A DNA stretch of 64,000 bases from Motiliproteus sp. MSK22-1 (GTDB lineage: Bacteria; Pseudomonadota; Gammaproteobacteria; Pseudomonadales; Balneatricaceae): the NCBI RefSeq assembly GCF_001968815.1, contig NZ_MIEQ01000073.1:62001-126000 (forward strand), in the 5' to 3' direction. Under the pieces are notes generated by a model. The model was given only the letters and a program-made list of their open reading frames with translations, did not search any database and was not told the DNA's origin. Position numbers and translations under genes: made by a program. Positions 39,008-50,307 of the stretch are shown in pieces; the first letter of the stretch is position 1, and each line of letters begins with the position of its first letter.

Positions 39008-39046
39008 CCCATCCAGCCTGACCTTCAGCATTTAATGCGCGAGGAC

Positions 39047-39163
39047 TTAACCCTGACGCTGCTTGTGGCGTGGTTCTACCTTGCAGACCACCCGCACGAC
39101 ACCGTTACGGCGGACAATCTTGCAGTTACGGCATATCTTTTTAACAGATGCACGTACTTTCAT
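39047..39163 (-). CDS. rpmJ: Ribosomal protein L36 (bL36)
   Basis: A 38-codon gene read from the sequence: [20 protein letters not shown] followed by a region ending [13 protein letters not shown]. The zinc ligands CxxC, C and H are all kept, so this is the zinc-containing form. It follows secY by 22 bp and ends the spc operon, before the alpha promoter. Confidence 0.96.
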   Translation of the reverse strand: MKVRASVKKICRNCKIVRRNGVVRVVCKVEPRHKQRQG

Positions 39164-39185
39164 GATCTACTCCAAATAAGTGAAC

Positions 39186-40514
39186 TTAGCGGATCAAACC
39201 GCCGGTTCCACCTTTAAGATTTGATTTTTTCATCAGTGACTCATATTGATGAGACATCAGATGCGATTGAACCTGAGCCATGAAATCCATGACTACGACA
39301 ACCACGATCAGTAATGATGTACCACCAAAATAAAACGGCACGTTCCAGGCAACAACCAGGAACTGAGGCATCAATGACACGGCGGTAATATAAATTGCGC
39401 CAAACAACGTCAAACGAGATAAGACGCTATCAATATACCGTGCCGATTGGTCACCGGGACGAATACCAGGAATAAAGGCGCCGGATTTCTTCAAGTTGTC
39501 TGCAACATCTTTCGGGTTAAACATCAACGCCGTATAGAAATAGCAGAAAAAGATCACCGCAACCGCAAACAACAAAATATACAAAGGCTGGCCTGGGCCT
39601 AATGCCAACGATACATCCTGCAACCACTCCATACCCTCAGTCTGACCAAACCACTGCCCTATAGAGGCAGGGAAAAGCAGAATACTGGAAGCAAAAATAG
39701 GCGGAATAACACCGGCCATATTCACCTTCAGAGGCAGGTGGCTTGTTTGTGCCGCGAACACCTTACGTCCCTGCTGGCGCTTTGCGTAATTTATGGTTAT
39801 ACGGCGTTGACCGCGCTCCATAAACACTACAAATGCCACCGTTGCCACTGCCAAAACAGTGATAAACAGCAGAGCTAAGATATTCAGATCCCCTTGACGA
39901 GACGCCTCAAAAGATTGCCCGATAGCTCCAGGCAAACCCGCGACGATACCCGCAAAGATCAACAACGAAATACCATTACCTATTCCACGCTCAGTGATTT
40001 GTTCACCGAGCCACATCAGGAAGACAGCTCCAGATACAAGAGTAACGACAGCGACGAAATAAAAGCTTAGGTCTGCGCTGAAGGCAACACCTTGCCCTGC
40101 GAGACCAACCGCCATACCTAACGACTGAACGGTAGCGAGAAGAACCGTACCGTAGCGGGTGTATTGGCTAATTTTTCGACGACCGGCTTCACCCTCTTTC
40201 TTGAGCTGTTCCAGCTGTGGACTGACCGCTGTCAGTAGTTGCATGATAATTGACGCGGAAATATACGGCATAATTCCAAGCGCCAAAATACTCATACGCT
40301 CCAAAGCACCACCTGAGAACATGTTAAACAAGCTCAGAATAGTGCCTTGGTTTTGCTCAAACATAGCAGCAAGGCGATCCGGATTAATTCCAGGAACTGG
40401 AATATGAGCACCGATTCGGTAAACCACTATCGCCAGAAAAACAAAGAGCAGTCGAGATTTCAGCTCGCCTAAGCCACTTTGGTTGCCGGATGGAATAGTT
40501 CCTTGCTTAGCCAT
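39186..40514 (-). CDS. secY: Protein translocase subunit SecY
   Basis: SecY is the channel of the Sec translocon in the inner membrane. The 442-aa protein has ten hydrophobic segments. The N-terminal [17 protein letters not shown] and [15 protein letters not shown] are diagnostic, and the cytoplasmic loop before the C-terminus ([26 protein letters not shown]) contacts SecA and ribosomes. It follows rplO by 6 bp in the spc operon. Confidence 0.98.
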   Translation of the reverse strand: MAKQGTIPSGNQSGLGELKSRLLFVFLAIVVYRIGAHIPVPGINPDRLAAMFEQNQGTILSLFNMFSGGALERMSILALGIMPYISASIIMQLLTAVSPQLEQLKKEGEAGRRKISQYTRYGTVLLATVQSLGMAVGLAGQGVAFSADLSFYFVAVVTLVSGAVFLMWLGEQITERGIGNGISLLIFAGIVAGLPGAIGQSFEASRQGDLNILALLFITVLAVATVAFVVFMERGQRRITINYAKRQQGRKVFAAQTSHLPLKVNMAGVIPPIFASSILLFPASIGQWFGQTEGMEWLQDVSLALGPGQPLYILLFAVAVIFFCYFYTALMFNPKDVADNLKKSGAFIPGIRPGDQSARYIDSVLSRLTLFGAIYITAVSLMPQFLVVAWNVPFYFGGTSLLIVVVVVMDFMAQVQSHLMSHQYESLMKKSNLKGGTGGLIR

Positions 40515-40520
40515 TGAATG

Positions 40521-40955
40521 TTATTCCTCGACTTTTCCGCCTGCCGCTTCAATTGCAGCTTTAGCACCTTTGGTGACCTTAAGACCCTTGACGGTTACCG
40601 CCTTGGTCAGCTCACCAGAAAGGATAACTTTAGCTTCCTTGATATCGCGAGAGATGATGTTAGCTTGCTCAAGAGCAGCCAAATCAACAACCTCTGCCGT
40701 TACCTTAGCCAATTCGTCTAAACGAATCTCTGCACGGTAAGCAGCCTTGCGAGACGTAAAGCCGTACTTAGGCAGACGACGCTGTAAAGGCATCTGACCG
40801 CCTTCGAAACCAGGCTTGACAGTACCGCCGGAACGGGATTTCAAACCTTTATGACCGCGACCTGCGGTCTTGCCCAAGCCACTACCAATACCACGACCAA
40901 CACGCTTAGGTGCTTTCTTGGAGCCAGCAGCAGGGCTTAGAGTATTCAGACGCAT
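40521..40955 (-). CDS. rplO: Ribosomal protein L15 (uL15)
   Basis: A 144-aa L15 from ATG 40955: [26 protein letters not shown], then [16 protein letters not shown] and [17 protein letters not shown]. The C-terminal globular part has [14 protein letters not shown]. It lies between rpmD and secY. Confidence 0.98.
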   Translation of the reverse strand: MRLNTLSPAAGSKKAPKRVGRGIGSGLGKTAGRGHKGLKSRSGGTVKPGFEGGQMPLQRRLPKYGFTSRKAAYRAEIRLDELAKVTAEVVDLAALEQANIISRDIKEAKVILSGELTKAVTVKGLKVTKGAKAAIEAAGGKVEE

Positions 40956-40983
40956 GATGTGTCTCTCCACTATTCGTCTAAAA

Positions 40984-41169
40984 CTACTGGTCGCTTTCGA
41001 TGCGAACCATATAGTTGACCTTGTTGATCATGCCACGTACTGAAGGAGTATCCTCTACTTCAACCGTATGATTGATACGACGCAGACCCAAACCTTTAAC
41101 GCATAGTTTGTGGTCAGGCAGAGTACCAATCGGACTACGGTGCAGCGTCACTTTAATTTTGTTAGCCAT
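40984..41169 (-). CDS. rpmD: Ribosomal protein L30 (uL30)
   Basis: A 61-aa L30 from ATG 41169: [50 protein letters not shown]. Gammaproteobacterial L30 proteins are the same length. It follows rpsE by 6 bp and precedes rplO. Confidence 0.97.
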   Translation of the reverse strand: MANKIKVTLHRSPIGTLPDHKLCVKGLGLRRINHTVEVEDTPSVRGMINKVNYMVRIESDQ

Positions 41170-41175
41170 CACTGA

Positions 41176-41676
41176 TTACCCCAGGATCTCTTCCACAGTT
41201 TTGCCACGCTTAGCAGCAACTTCTTCAGGAGACCGTACAGCCTTAAGACCTTCAACGGTAGCCCGAACAACGTTAACTGGGTTGGTAGAGCCGTAGCACT
41301 TAGCCAGTACGTTATGCACACCAGCCAATTCAAGTACTGCACGCATCGCACCACCAGCAATAACACCAGTACCTTCAGATGCAGGCTGCATGTAAACTTT
41401 GGAAGCACCGTGACGGGCTTTTACAGCATACTGCAGAGTCGTACCGTTAAGATCAACGCTCACCATATTACGGCGAGCTTGCTCCATTGCCTTCTGGATA
41501 GCGACTGGCACTTCGCGCGCTTTACCGCGACCAAAGCCAACCTTACCATTGCCGTCACCTACCACAGTCAGAGCGGTAAAGCCGAATACACGACCACCCT
41601 TAACTACTTTGGCAACACGGTTAACCTGGATTAACTTTTCCTGAAGGTCACCGTCTTTCTGTTCGTGATTTGCCAT
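41176..41676 (-). CDS. rpsE: Ribosomal protein S5 (uS5)
   Basis: A 166-aa S5 with the double-stranded-RNA-binding fold ([36 protein letters not shown]) and the C-terminal domain [17 protein letters not shown]. It is involved in decoding accuracy and follows rplR by 10 bp. Confidence 0.98.
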   Translation of the reverse strand: MANHEQKDGDLQEKLIQVNRVAKVVKGGRVFGFTALTVVGDGNGKVGFGRGKAREVPVAIQKAMEQARRNMVSVDLNGTTLQYAVKARHGASKVYMQPASEGTGVIAGGAMRAVLELAGVHNVLAKCYGSTNPVNVVRATVEGLKAVRSPEEVAAKRGKTVEEILG

Positions 41677-41686
41677 AACCTAACCT

Positions 41687-42037
41687 TTAGAATTCCAGGC
41701 CGCCTTCACGCGCCGCTTCTGCCAAAGCTTTAACGCGTCCGTGATATTTAAATCCGGAACGATCGAAAGCTACCTTAGAGATACCAGCACCCTTAGCACG
41801 CTCAGCGATGAGCAAACCAACTTTGGAAGCGGCCTCTACATTACTGGTCGCACCTTCACGCAGTTCTTTCTCAACGGTAGAAGCAGTAGCCAAAACCTTG
41901 CTTCCGTCACCGGAGATAACCTGTGCGTAGATGTGCTGCGGAGTGCGATGAACGCACAGGCGTATAGCACCCAACTCGCGCATCTTGATGCGTGAGCGAC
42001 GGGCACGACGCTGACGAGAATCTTTCTTTACACTCAT
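41687..42037 (-). CDS. rplR: Ribosomal protein L18 (uL18)
   Basis: A 116-aa L18, a 5S-rRNA binder. It begins [41 protein letters not shown] and ends [28 protein letters not shown], both typical. It lies between rplF (12 bp) and rpsE. Confidence 0.98.
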   Translation of the reverse strand: MSVKKDSRQRRARRSRIKMRELGAIRLCVHRTPQHIYAQVISGDGSKVLATASTVEKELREGATSNVEAASKVGLLIAERAKGAGISKVAFDRSGFKYHGRVKALAEAAREGGLEF

Positions 42038-42049
42038 AATCCTGCCCTA

Positions 42050-42583
42050 CTATTTCTTCTTAGCTTCTTTACGACGCACATACTCATCGGCGTAACGGAC
42101 ACCCTTACCCTTATAAGGCTCTGGTGGACGGAAAGCGCGAATTTCTGCGGCAGCCTGGCCGATCTTCTGCTTGTCAGCACCTTTCAGAACAACAGTAGTC
42201 TGGGAAGGTGTTTCAGCAGAGATGCCTTCTGGCAATTCGTAATTGACCGGGTGAGAGAAACCTAGAGTCAGATTCAGCACACTACCTTTAACGGCAGCAC
42301 GATAACCTACACCGATCAGTTCAAGCTTCTTTTCGAAACCTTCACTAGTGCCAACGACCATATTATTAACCAACGCCCGAGTTGTTCCAGCCATGGCATT
42401 AGCCTGTTTGGAGCCACTTCGAGGAGCGAAGGTCAGTACGTTATCTTCGTTCTTTACTTCAACATCCTGGTGAATTGCCAGCTCTAGCTGACCTTTTCCA
42501 CCTTTGATGTTAATCGTCTGAGCGTCAAGCTTGACAGTAACGCCGCTTGGAATGCTAATAGGAGCTTTTGCTATACGAGACAT
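42050..42583 (-). CDS. rplF: Ribosomal protein L6 (uL6)
   Basis: A 177-aa L6 from ATG 42583: [34 protein letters not shown]. The C-terminal signature is [24 protein letters not shown]. The frame extends upstream into the rpsH end, but the family start is clear. It lies 10 bp after rpsH. Confidence 0.98.
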   Translation of the reverse strand: MSRIAKAPISIPSGVTVKLDAQTINIKGGKGQLELAIHQDVEVKNEDNVLTFAPRSGSKQANAMAGTTRALVNNMVVGTSEGFEKKLELIGVGYRAAVKGSVLNLTLGFSHPVNYELPEGISAETPSQTTVVLKGADKQKIGQAAAEIRAFRPPEPYKGKGVRYADEYVRRKEAKKK

Positions 42584-42593
42584 TTCAACCCCC

Positions 42594-42986
42594 TTAGAAG
42601 ACGCTACAAAGAACCTCACCACCGATACCCGCTGCACGAGCAGCACGATCAGTCATGAGACCTTTAGAAGTTGAAATGATTGAAATACCTAAACCAGCAG
42701 ATACTTTTGGCAGTTCATCTTTAGAACGGTAGATACGCAATCCAGGACGGCTAACGCGGGCAATCTTCTCGATAACCGGCTTGCCTTCAAAATACTTGAG
42801 CTCGATGCTCAATGTAGCCTTAACTTCATCACTGACACTAAAGCCAGAGATATAACCTTCATCTAACAGAAGCTGAGCAACAGCCGCTTTCTGCTTTGAT
42901 GCTGGCATAGCCACAGACTGTTTTTCAGCCATGTTTGCGTTGCGAATACGTGTAAACATATCCGCAAGTGTGTCTTGCATGCTCAT
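42594..42986 (-). CDS. rpsH: Ribosomal protein S8 (uS8)
   Basis: A 130-aa S8: [25 protein letters not shown] and the C-terminal [33 protein letters not shown]. In E. coli S8 represses the spc operon by binding its mRNA near rplE. The N-terminus aligns with the E. coli start, so ATG 42986 is kept over 42980. Confidence 0.98.
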   Translation of the reverse strand: MSMQDTLADMFTRIRNANMAEKQSVAMPASKQKAAVAQLLLDEGYISGFSVSDEVKATLSIELKYFEGKPVIEKIARVSRPGLRIYRSKDELPKVSAGLGISIISTSKGLMTDRAARAAGIGGEVLCSVF

Positions 42987-43033
42987 TTAATGAGTCCTCA
43001 CTATTGTGCAGCAGTTCGATCTTGGATCGACGC

Positions 43034-43339
43034 TTACCAACTAGCTTTTTTCAAGCCGGGTACATCACCGCGCATGGCGGCTTCACGCAGCTGAATTCGG
43101 GAAAGTCCGAATTTACGATAGACAGCGTGCGGGCGACCAGTAATCTGGCAGCGACGCTGTTGACGACTAGGGCTAGCATCACGAGGAAGCTTCTGCAGGG
43201 CAACCTGCGCTTCCCAACGCTCATCGTCAGACGCACTGACAGAGCTAATGATCGCTTTCAAGTTTGCACGCTTCTCAGCAAACTTAGCCACTAGACGAGC
43301 GCGCTTAGCTTCACGCGCCTTCATTGATTCCTTAGCCAT
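43034..43339 (-). CDS. rpsN: Ribosomal protein S14 (uS14, zinc-free form)
   Basis: A 101-aa S14 beginning [30 protein letters not shown] and ending [34 protein letters not shown]. It is the long form without the zinc-ribbon cysteines. It lies between rplE (12 bp) and rpsH (47 bp). Confidence 0.98.
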   Translation of the reverse strand: MAKESMKAREAKRARLVAKFAEKRANLKAIISSVSASDDERWEAQVALQKLPRDASPSRQQRRCQITGRPHAVYRKFGLSRIQLREAAMRGDVPGLKKASW

Positions 43340-43351
43340 AGCAACTCACCG

Positions 43352-43891
43352 TTATTTCTTAAAGGGGAAACCCAGAGCAGTCAGCAAAGCGCGACCTTCA
43401 TCGTTATTCCGAGCAGTTGTGGTGATGGTAATATCCATTCCACGCAGCTTATCGACTTTATCGTAATCGATCTCAGGAAAGATGATTTGCTCTTTGACAC
43501 CCATGCTGTAGTTGCCACGACCATCAAAAGACTTGGAGTTCAAGCCACGGAAATCACGAATACGAGGAATAGAAACATCAACCAGACGGTCGAAGAATTC
43601 CCACATACGGTTGCCGTGCAAAGTTACCTTACAACCAATTGGCCAGCCTTCACGAACTTTAAATGCTGCAACAGACTTGCGCGCCTTGGTAACGACAACC
43701 TTCTGACCGGCAATCGCTTCCATATCGGCAACGGCATTTTCCAACATTTTCTTGTCGCCAATAGCCTCACCAAGACCCATATTCAGGGTGATTTTGGTAA
43801 TGCGAGGAGTTTCCATCACATTTTTGAGACCTAGCTCTTCTTTAAGCTGAGGAGCTACAGTTTCTTTGTATAAAGCTTTTAATCTTGACAT
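43352..43891 (-). CDS. rplE: Ribosomal protein L5 (uL5)
   Basis: A 179-aa L5, a 5S-rRNA binder: [21 protein letters not shown], then [19 protein letters not shown] and [28 protein letters not shown]. It lies 14 bp after rplX in the spc operon, where E. coli S8 binds its target mRNA. Confidence 0.98.
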   Translation of the reverse strand: MSRLKALYKETVAPQLKEELGLKNVMETPRITKITLNMGLGEAIGDKKMLENAVADMEAIAGQKVVVTKARKSVAAFKVREGWPIGCKVTLHGNRMWEFFDRLVDVSIPRIRDFRGLNSKSFDGRGNYSMGVKEQIIFPEIDYDKVDKLRGMDITITTTARNNDEGRALLTALGFPFKK

Positions 43892-43905
43892 GATACCTGT
43901 TCTCC

Positions 43906-44223
43906 TTAAGCGCCGATTAGTTCGCCGTTAGATTTGAAGAAACGTACTTTGGTACCATCTTCCAAGATCTTAAAGCCCACACGATCGCCTTTACCCGTAG
44001 CAGCGTTGAATACCGCAACATTGGAAGCAGCAATAGGCCCTTCCTTTTCAACGATACCACCAGGCTGACCCAACATCGGGTTAGGCTTCTGGTGCTTTTT
44101 AACCATGTTGATGCCGGAAACAACAAAACGATCATCGGTCAGAACTTTCATGACCTTTCCACGCTTGCCTTTATCTCTTCCAGCGATGACGATCACTTCG
44201 TCGTCACGTCTGATCTTGCGCAT
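43906..44223 (-). CDS. rplX: Ribosomal protein L24 (uL24)
   Basis: A 105-aa L24 with a KOW motif: [28 protein letters not shown]. It initiates 50S assembly. Unlike E. coli, where rplN and rplX are separated by about ten bases, here 121 bp lie upstream and contain a strong hairpin. Confidence 0.97.
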   Translation of the reverse strand: MRKIRRDDEVIVIAGRDKGKRGKVMKVLTDDRFVVSGINMVKKHQKPNPMLGQPGGIVEKEGPIAASNVAVFNAATGKGDRVGFKILEDGTKVRFFKSNGELIGA

Positions 44224-44262
44224 TTAATTTACCTTATCCTTTCCTACTACCCTCTCATGCTC

Positions 44263-44313
44263 AAAACGCCGAGGCTCCGCAGTTGCTCAAAAGAGCAGGA
44301 GTCTCAGCGTTTT
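44263..44313 (-). promoter_or_regulatory. Long hairpin between rplN and rplX
   Basis: The arms 44263-44288 and 44293-44313 are complementary around an AAAA/TTTT loop. They pair as AAAACGC with GCGTTTT at the base, a middle block (CGAG, GCTCC) with one wobble, one mismatch and a 5-nt bulge, and TGCTC with GAGCA at the top. A smaller CAAGTT-N6-AACTTG stem (44323-44340) lies just before it in the direction of transcription. It could be an attenuator, a processing site or a regulator-binding RNA. Confidence 0.55.
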
Positions 44314-44344
44314 ACATGGACACAAGTTAACTAAAACTTGGTCT

Positions 44345-44716
44345 TTACAGCACTTCAGGCGCCAGGGAAATGATCTTCATGAACTTCTCATTACGAAGCT
44401 CACGCGTCACAGGGCCAAAGATACGAGTACCAATCGGCTGTTCGCTTGAATCGTTCAGCAGCACAGCAGAGTTAGTATCGAAGCGAATGATCGAACCATC
44501 AGAGCGACGAACACCCTTACGAGTACGAACAACCACAGCCTTCAGCACCTGACCTTTCTTCACCTTACCGCGGGGAATTGCTTCCTTAACAGTAACTTTG
44601 ATGATATCGCCAATGCGAGCGTATCTACGATGAGAGCCGCCCAACACTTTAATGCACTGTACGCGCTTAGCGCCACTGTTATCAGCAACGTCTAGTATTG
44701 ATTCAGTTTGAATCAT
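44345..44716 (-). CDS. rplN: Ribosomal protein L14 (uL14)
   Basis: A 123-aa L14, the same length as in E. coli: [33 protein letters not shown], with [22 protein letters not shown] and the C-terminal [12 protein letters not shown]. It is the first gene of the classical spc group, 69 bp after rpsQ. Confidence 0.98.
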   Translation of the reverse strand: MIQTESILDVADNSGAKRVQCIKVLGGSHRRYARIGDIIKVTVKEAIPRGKVKKGQVLKAVVVRTRKGVRRSDGSIIRFDTNSAVLLNDSSEQPIGTRIFGPVTRELRNEKFMKIISLAPEVL

Positions 44717-44785
44717 GGTCTACTCCATTACGCGGTAGTGCTGACCCATCCAAAATGAGTCAACACCAGAGCGAAGGCGCGTATA

Positions 44786-45049
44786 TTACACCTTTGCAGC
44801 GCGTTCTTCAATTTTTACTAACGCCCAAGTTTTTGACTTCGAAAAAGGACTGGCTTCTTTGATAGTAACCAAGTCTCCCATTCGACATTCATTCTGCTCG
44901 TCATGGGCATGAAGCTTAGTTGAGCGCTTTACGTACTTACCGTAAACCGGGTGCTTAACCTTACGCTCAACCATCACTGTAACGGTCTTATCCATCTTGT
45001 CACTGACAACACGGCCAGTCACAGTGCGGATGTTGTTTTCTGCAGTCAT
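44786..45049 (-). CDS. rpsQ: Ribosomal protein S17 (uS17)
   Basis: An 87-aa S17: [44 protein letters not shown], then [21 protein letters not shown]. It is the last gene of the S10 operon by E. coli convention and is 2 bp after rpmC. Confidence 0.98.
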   Translation of the reverse strand: MTAENNIRTVTGRVVSDKMDKTVTVMVERKVKHPVYGKYVKRSTKLHAHDEQNECRMGDLVTIKEASPFSKSKTWALVKIEERAAKV

Positions 45050-45051
45050 GG

Positions 45052-45255
45052 TTACTTACCTGCCTTCTCGTTCGCCTTCTCGTTCAGAACGGTCTTGACG
45101 CGAGCAATATTACGACGCACCTGACCTAACAGATGCGACTGCGCCAACTGACCAGAACTCTTCTGCATCCGCAGATTGAACTGTTCCTTGAGCAGGTCGA
45201 GTAGCTCTTGATCAAGCTCATCTACGGACTTTTCACGTAATTCAACAGTACTCAT
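45052..45255 (-). CDS. rpmC: Ribosomal protein L29 (uL29)
   Basis: A 67-aa L29: [37 protein letters not shown] and [15 protein letters not shown] short lysine-rich repeat ([10 protein letters not shown]) ends the protein. Its ATG overlaps the rplP stop by one base. Confidence 0.97.
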   Translation of the reverse strand: MSTVELREKSVDELDQELLDLLKEQFNLRMQKSSGQLAQSHLLGQVRRNIARVKTVLNEKANEKAGK

Positions 45256-45668
45256 TACATTACCGTCCGCTTAACAAAGGTGGTTGCCACAGGAAGCTTC
45301 GCAGCAGCGAGATCAAACGCCTCATTAGCCAACTGCTCTGAAACACCTTCCATCTCAAACAGCACCTTGCCGGGCTGAATCTGGGCTACCCAGTATTCGA
45401 CATTACCCTTACCTTTACCCTGACGTACTTCCAGAGGCTTGGTAGTGATAGGCTTGTCGGGAAAAACACGAATCCAGATCTTACCGCCACGTTTAATGTG
45501 ACGAGTCATGGTACGACGTGCGGCTTCAATCTGACGCGCAGTGATGCGACCACGACCAACAGCCTTAAGTCCGAATTCGCCAAAACTTACGTTACTACCG
45601 CGCAACGCCAGACCGCGGTTACGGCCTTTCATCATCTTGCGGTATTTTGTACGCTTAGGTTGCAGCAT
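45255..45668 (-). CDS. rplP: Ribosomal protein L16 (uL16)
   Basis: A 137-aa L16: [24 protein letters not shown] and the block [42 protein letters not shown]. It lies near the A site of the 50S subunit. It is 11 bp after rpsC and overlaps rpmC by one base. Confidence 0.98.
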   Translation of the reverse strand: MLQPKRTKYRKMMKGRNRGLALRGSNVSFGEFGLKAVGRGRITARQIEAARRTMTRHIKRGGKIWIRVFPDKPITTKPLEVRQGKGKGNVEYWVAQIQPGKVLFEMEGVSEQLANEAFDLAAAKLPVATTFVKRTVM

Positions 45669-45679
45669 TGACGTACCCT

Positions 45680-46360
45680 CTACTTAGAACTTTTCTTCTT
45701 GACCGCTTTTTGAGCACGAACCTGCTCAATGCCGCCCAGAATTTCACCCTTGAAGATCCATACTTTAACGCCGATAACGCCGTAAGTAGTATGGGCTTCA
45801 TATGTACCGTAATCGATATCAGCACGCAGGGTATGCAGAGGAACACGACCTTCCCGGTACCATTCAGAACGTGCAATCTCTGCACCACCCAAACGGCCAC
45901 CAACCTGAATCTTGATACCTTTTGCGCCCAAGCGCATTGCGTTCTGAACCGCACGCTTCATAGCACGACGGAACATCACACGACGCTCAAGCTGACTCGC
46001 AACACCCTGAGCAACCAGACCAGCGTCCAGCTCAGGCTTACGAATCTCTTCGATGTTGATATGGACAGGAACGCCCATCATCTTGGAAACAGCATTACGC
46101 AGCTTCTCTACATCTTCACCTTTCTTACCAATAACAATACCTGGACGGGCAGTGTGAATGGTAATGCGCGCATTCTGTGCAGGACGCTCGATTTCGATAC
46201 GACTGACAGATGCTTGCTTTAATTTACCTTGCAAGTACTTACGTACTTCCAGGTCTTGCAACAAGTTTTTGGCATAAGCGGAGCGGTTTGCATACCAAAC
46301 AGAGGTATGATCCTTCACAACACCAAGCCGGTAACCTGTAGGATGTATTTTATGACCCAT
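45680..46360 (-). CDS. rpsC: Ribosomal protein S3 (uS3)
   Basis: A 226-aa S3: [25 protein letters not shown], the KH domain ([24 protein letters not shown]) and [17 protein letters not shown]. It helps guide mRNA entry. It lies between rplV (11 bp) and rplP. Confidence 0.98.
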   Translation of the reverse strand: MGHKIHPTGYRLGVVKDHTSVWYANRSAYAKNLLQDLEVRKYLQGKLKQASVSRIEIERPAQNARITIHTARPGIVIGKKGEDVEKLRNAVSKMMGVPVHINIEEIRKPELDAGLVAQGVASQLERRVMFRRAMKRAVQNAMRLGAKGIKIQVGGRLGGAEIARSEWYREGRVPLHTLRADIDYGTYEAHTTYGVIGVKVWIFKGEILGGIEQVRAQKAVKKKSSK

Positions 46361-46371
46361 CTTGGTGTCTC

Positions 46372-46704
46372 CTAGCTTTCAGCAACCTTAACAGTGATGT
46401 GGCACGAGCGCTTGAGGATACGATCAGCACGACCTTTTGCACGCGGCTTAATGCGCTTCATAGTCATACCTTCATCCACAAATACAGTCGATACCCTCAG
46501 CTCGTCGACATCTGCACCTTCATTGTGCTCGGCGTTTGCAATCGCAGACTCAAGCAACTTTTTCATGATTTCAGCACCTTTTTTAGGGCTGAAGGCCAGA
46601 ATGTTCAGGGCCTCATCAACAGACTTACCGCGAATTTGATCAGCTACAAGTCGAGCTTTCTGCGCGGATAAGCGGGCGCCTTTTAACTTAGCGGCAACTT
46701 CCAT
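46372..46704 (-). CDS. rplV: Ribosomal protein L22 (uL22)
   Basis: A 110-aa L22: [38 protein letters not shown]. The C-terminal hairpin [26 protein letters not shown] lines the exit tunnel and is the usual site of macrolide-resistance changes. It follows rpsS by 18 bp. Confidence 0.98.
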   Translation of the reverse strand: MEVAAKLKGARLSAQKARLVADQIRGKSVDEALNILAFSPKKGAEIMKKLLESAIANAEHNEGADVDELRVSTVFVDEGMTMKRIKPRAKGRADRILKRSCHITVKVAES

Positions 46705-46722
46705 CTATATATCCTCTCAGAC

Positions 46723-46998
46723 TCAACGTTTAGCTTTCTTATCGGCAGCATGTCCGCGATAGGTCCGAGTGACAGCAAACTCACCCAGCTTATGACCTAC
46801 CATGTCTTCAGTAACAAAAACAGGAACATGTTGGCGTCCGTTATGGACTGCAATCGTCAACCCAACAAAGTTTGGGAAGATCGTTGAGCGACGAGACCAA
46901 GTCTTAATTGGCTTGCGGTCGCCCTTCTCGATGGCAGTCTCAACCTTCTTCATCAAGTGAAGGTCAATAAATGGACCTTTCTTAAGTGAACGTGGCAC
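46723..46998 (-). CDS. rpsS: Ribosomal protein S19 (uS19)
   Basis: A 91-aa S19: [23 protein letters not shown], then [40 protein letters not shown]. It is in the 30S head, 23 bp after rplB. Confidence 0.98.
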   Translation of the reverse strand: MPRSLKKGPFIDLHLMKKVETAIEKGDRKPIKTWSRRSTIFPNFVGLTIAVHNGRQHVPVFVTEDMVGHKLGEFAVTRTYRGHAADKKAKR

Positions 46999-47021
46999 AG
47001 CCGTTACCTCGAATTTAGAAT

Positions 47022-47849
47022 TTATTTCTTAGAACGACGACGTACAATTAACTTGTCCGTACGCTTGTTCTTACGTGTCTTGTAGCCTTTAGTTGGCGTA
47101 CCCCAAGGAGAAACAGGGTGACGACCACCTGATGTACGCCCTTCACCACCACCATGCGGGTGATCAACCGGGTTCATAGCGACACCACGAACAGTAGGAC
47201 GAACGCCACGCCAGCGTGAAGCACCAGCTTTACCCAGAGAGCGCAAACTATGCTCACTGTTGCTCACTTCACCAAGTGTTGCACGACACTCAACTAAAAC
47301 CTTACGCATTTCACCGGAGCGCAGACGCAAAGTCACATGACGACCTTCACGAGCTACCAGTTGAGCAGAGGTACCAGCACTACGAACCATCTGAGCACCT
47401 TTACCAGGCTTCAGCTCAACGCAGTGAATAACACTACCAACAGGGATATTACGCAACGGCAGAGTATTACCAGGCTTGATATCAGCACCAGCTCCTGACA
47501 TTACAGGATCACCAGCCTTCATACCCTTGGCAGCGATGATGTAACGACGTTCACCATCGGCATACTTAAGCAATGCGATGTTAGCAGTACGGTTTGGATC
47601 GTATTCCAGACGCTCAACAACAGCAGGAATACCGTCCTTGTTACGCTTAAAATCAACCAGACGATAATGCTGTTTGTGGCCACCACCAACGTGACGAGTC
47701 GTAATACGACCGTTGTTGTTACGACCACCAGACTTAGACTTCTTCTCCAGCAACGCCGCGTGAGGAGCACCCTTATGCAAATCAGAGTGAACAACCTTAA
47801 CCACATGACGACGACCAGCAGAAGTCGGTTTACATTTTACAATAGCCAT
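47022..47849 (-). CDS. rplB: Ribosomal protein L2 (uL2)
   Basis: A 275-aa L2, needed for subunit joining and peptidyl transfer. It shows [39 protein letters not shown], and the C-terminal [26 protein letters not shown] with the conserved His. It is 6 bp after rplW. Confidence 0.98.
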   Translation of the reverse strand: MAIVKCKPTSAGRRHVVKVVHSDLHKGAPHAALLEKKSKSGGRNNNGRITTRHVGGGHKQHYRLVDFKRNKDGIPAVVERLEYDPNRTANIALLKYADGERRYIIAAKGMKAGDPVMSGAGADIKPGNTLPLRNIPVGSVIHCVELKPGKGAQMVRSAGTSAQLVAREGRHVTLRLRSGEMRKVLVECRATLGEVSNSEHSLRSLGKAGASRWRGVRPTVRGVAMNPVDHPHGGGEGRTSGGRHPVSPWGTPTKGYKTRKNKRTDKLIVRRRSKK

Positions 47850-47855
47850 TTTCTG

Positions 47856-48152
47856 TTAGCCCTCACCGATAAAGTCGATGTCATGACCTTCAGCCAGGCG
47901 AACGTAAGCTTTACGAATATCCTTACGCTTGCCCATACCGCGAGCGGTACGCTTGGTTTTACCCTTCACGTTCAACACACGCACAGTGTCAACTTTGACT
48001 TCGAACAGTTGCTCTACAGCCTTTTTGATTTCAGGCTTAGTCGCGTCACTCGCCACTCGAAAAACAACCTGCTGAGCATCCTCAGCGACAATAGTTGCCT
48101 TTTCTGAAATATGAGGACCTAACAGAACTTTGAAGATTCGCTCTTGGTTCAT
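47856..48152 (-). CDS. rplW: Ribosomal protein L23 (uL23)
   Basis: A 98-aa L23: [24 protein letters not shown] and [33 protein letters not shown]. It docks SecY, trigger factor and SRP at the tunnel exit. The ATG overlaps the rplD stop by four bases. Confidence 0.98.
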   Translation of the reverse strand: MNQERIFKVLLGPHISEKATIVAEDAQQVVFRVASDATKPEIKKAVEQLFEVKVDTVRVLNVKGKTKRTARGMGKRKDIRKAYVRLAEGHDIDFIGEG

Positions 48153-48754
48153 CCCAACAACTCCTCAATTTTCTTCAGGGCAGGCACAGTGACCAGCACC
48201 TTTTCGAAGCCAACAAGGCTTACAGGATCGATAGCAGCAACATCACGTACATCGACGTGAGGCAGATTACGAGCAGCCAAGAAAAGATTCTGATCAACTT
48301 CTTCAGAGATCATCAAAACGTTGCTCAGATCCAGCTCTTTCAGCTTTGCAGCCATCAGCTTAGTCTTGGGTGCTTCGAGAGAAAGCTCTTCGACAACAAC
48401 CAGACGTTCTTGACGAACCAGCTCAGAGAAGATGCAACGAATCGCAGCGCGATACATTTTCTTGTTTACTTTCTGAGAATGATCCTGAGGACGTGCTGCA
48501 AATGTAACACCACCGCTACGCCAGATTGGGCTGCGGATAGTACCAGCACGGGCACGACCTGTACCCTTCTGACGCCATGGCTTACGACCACCACCACGCA
48601 CATCAGAACGGGTCTTTTGAGCACGGGTACCCTGACGACCACCAGCCAAATAAGCTGTGACCACCTGGTGAACCAGAGCTTCATTAAACTCTTTATCAAA
48701 GGAGACTTCGGACACTTCGACCGAACCGCCGGCTCCTGCAATTGTTAAATTCAT
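48149..48754 (-). CDS. rplD: Ribosomal protein L4 (uL4)
   Basis: A 201-aa L4 from ATG 48754, the same length as E. coli L4. The start was chosen because GGGAG lies six bases before it, while the ATG two codons upstream directly abuts that sequence. Diagnostic blocks are [43 protein letters not shown] and [13 protein letters not shown]. In E. coli L4 also represses the S10 operon by attenuation. Confidence 0.97.
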   Translation of the reverse strand: MNLTIAGAGGSVEVSEVSFDKEFNEALVHQVVTAYLAGGRQGTRAQKTRSDVRGGGRKPWRQKGTGRARAGTIRSPIWRSGGVTFAARPQDHSQKVNKKMYRAAIRCIFSELVRQERLVVVEELSLEAPKTKLMAAKLKELDLSNVLMISEEVDQNLFLAARNLPHVDVRDVAAIDPVSLVGFEKVLVTVPALKKIEELLG

Positions 48755-48765
48755 TGCCATCTCCC

Positions 48766-49404
48766 TTAGGTACGAGCTTTAACAGCTGTGTTAACAAACA
48801 CGTCACCGCCAGTGGCACCAGGAACCGCGCCTTTGATCAGGAGCAAGTTACGCTCCGCATCAACGCGAACCACTTCCAGTGTCTGCACAGTTACGCGCTC
48901 AGCACCCATATGACCAGCCATCTTCTTCCCTTTCCAAACACGACCGGGAGTCTGACACTGACCAATAGAACCAGGAGCACGGTGAGAGATAGAGTTACCG
49001 TGAGTGGCATCTTGCATGGTGAAGTTCCAGCGCTTGATACCGCCCTGAAAACCTTTACCTTTAGATTCACCAGTTACGTCAACCTTCTGACCAGCTTCAA
49101 AGCGCTCGACAGTCAGCTGATCGCCAACCTGAACCTCTTCATCACCCGACAAGCGAAACTCCCATAAACCGCGACCAGCCTCAACACCAGCCTTAGCGAA
49201 ATGACCCGCTTCCGGCTTGTTTACATGAGAACTTTTACGAGCACCAGCAGTTACCTGCACAGCACTGTACCCGTCAGCTTCAAGTGTTTTAACTTGAGTA
49301 ACGCGATTCGGTTCCACTTCGATGACTGTGACTGGCACGGAAGCACCATCTTCAGTGAATACGCGGGTCATGCCCGCTTTCCGTCCGACTAAACCAATAG
49401 CCAT
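48766..49404 (-). CDS. rplC: Ribosomal protein L3 (uL3)
   Basis: A 212-aa L3: [29 protein letters not shown], then [52 protein letters not shown], which reaches the peptidyl-transferase centre. It lies 116 bp after rpsJ, a longer gap than in E. coli, holding only a small AGCGC-CTAA-GCGCT stem (49499-49512). Confidence 0.98.
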   Translation of the reverse strand: MAIGLVGRKAGMTRVFTEDGASVPVTVIEVEPNRVTQVKTLEADGYSAVQVTAGARKSSHVNKPEAGHFAKAGVEAGRGLWEFRLSGDEEVQVGDQLTVERFEAGQKVDVTGESKGKGFQGGIKRWNFTMQDATHGNSISHRAPGSIGQCQTPGRVWKGKKMAGHMGAERVTVQTLEVVRVDAERNLLLIKGAVPGATGGDVFVNTAVKART

Positions 49405-49520
49405 TTTAAACCTCTTGCCAGTTGAGTACGGGGCTATAACCCACTATGGCTGCCCTTCACAGAGCATTCCTCGACTAAATTTAAACTGCGTTTTATATAG
49501 CGCCTAAGCGCTCGATTCGA

Positions 49521-50307
<787 letters not shown>

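Noticed and set aside
44717-44785. spc promoter between rpsQ and rplN
   Set aside because: A good TTGACT is present on the minus strand, but the hexamer 17 bp downstream (CACTAC) is a poor -10.
45668-46222. 184-codon plus-strand frame opposite rpsC
   Set aside because: It is fully antisense to rpsC and has no ribosome binding site or family features.
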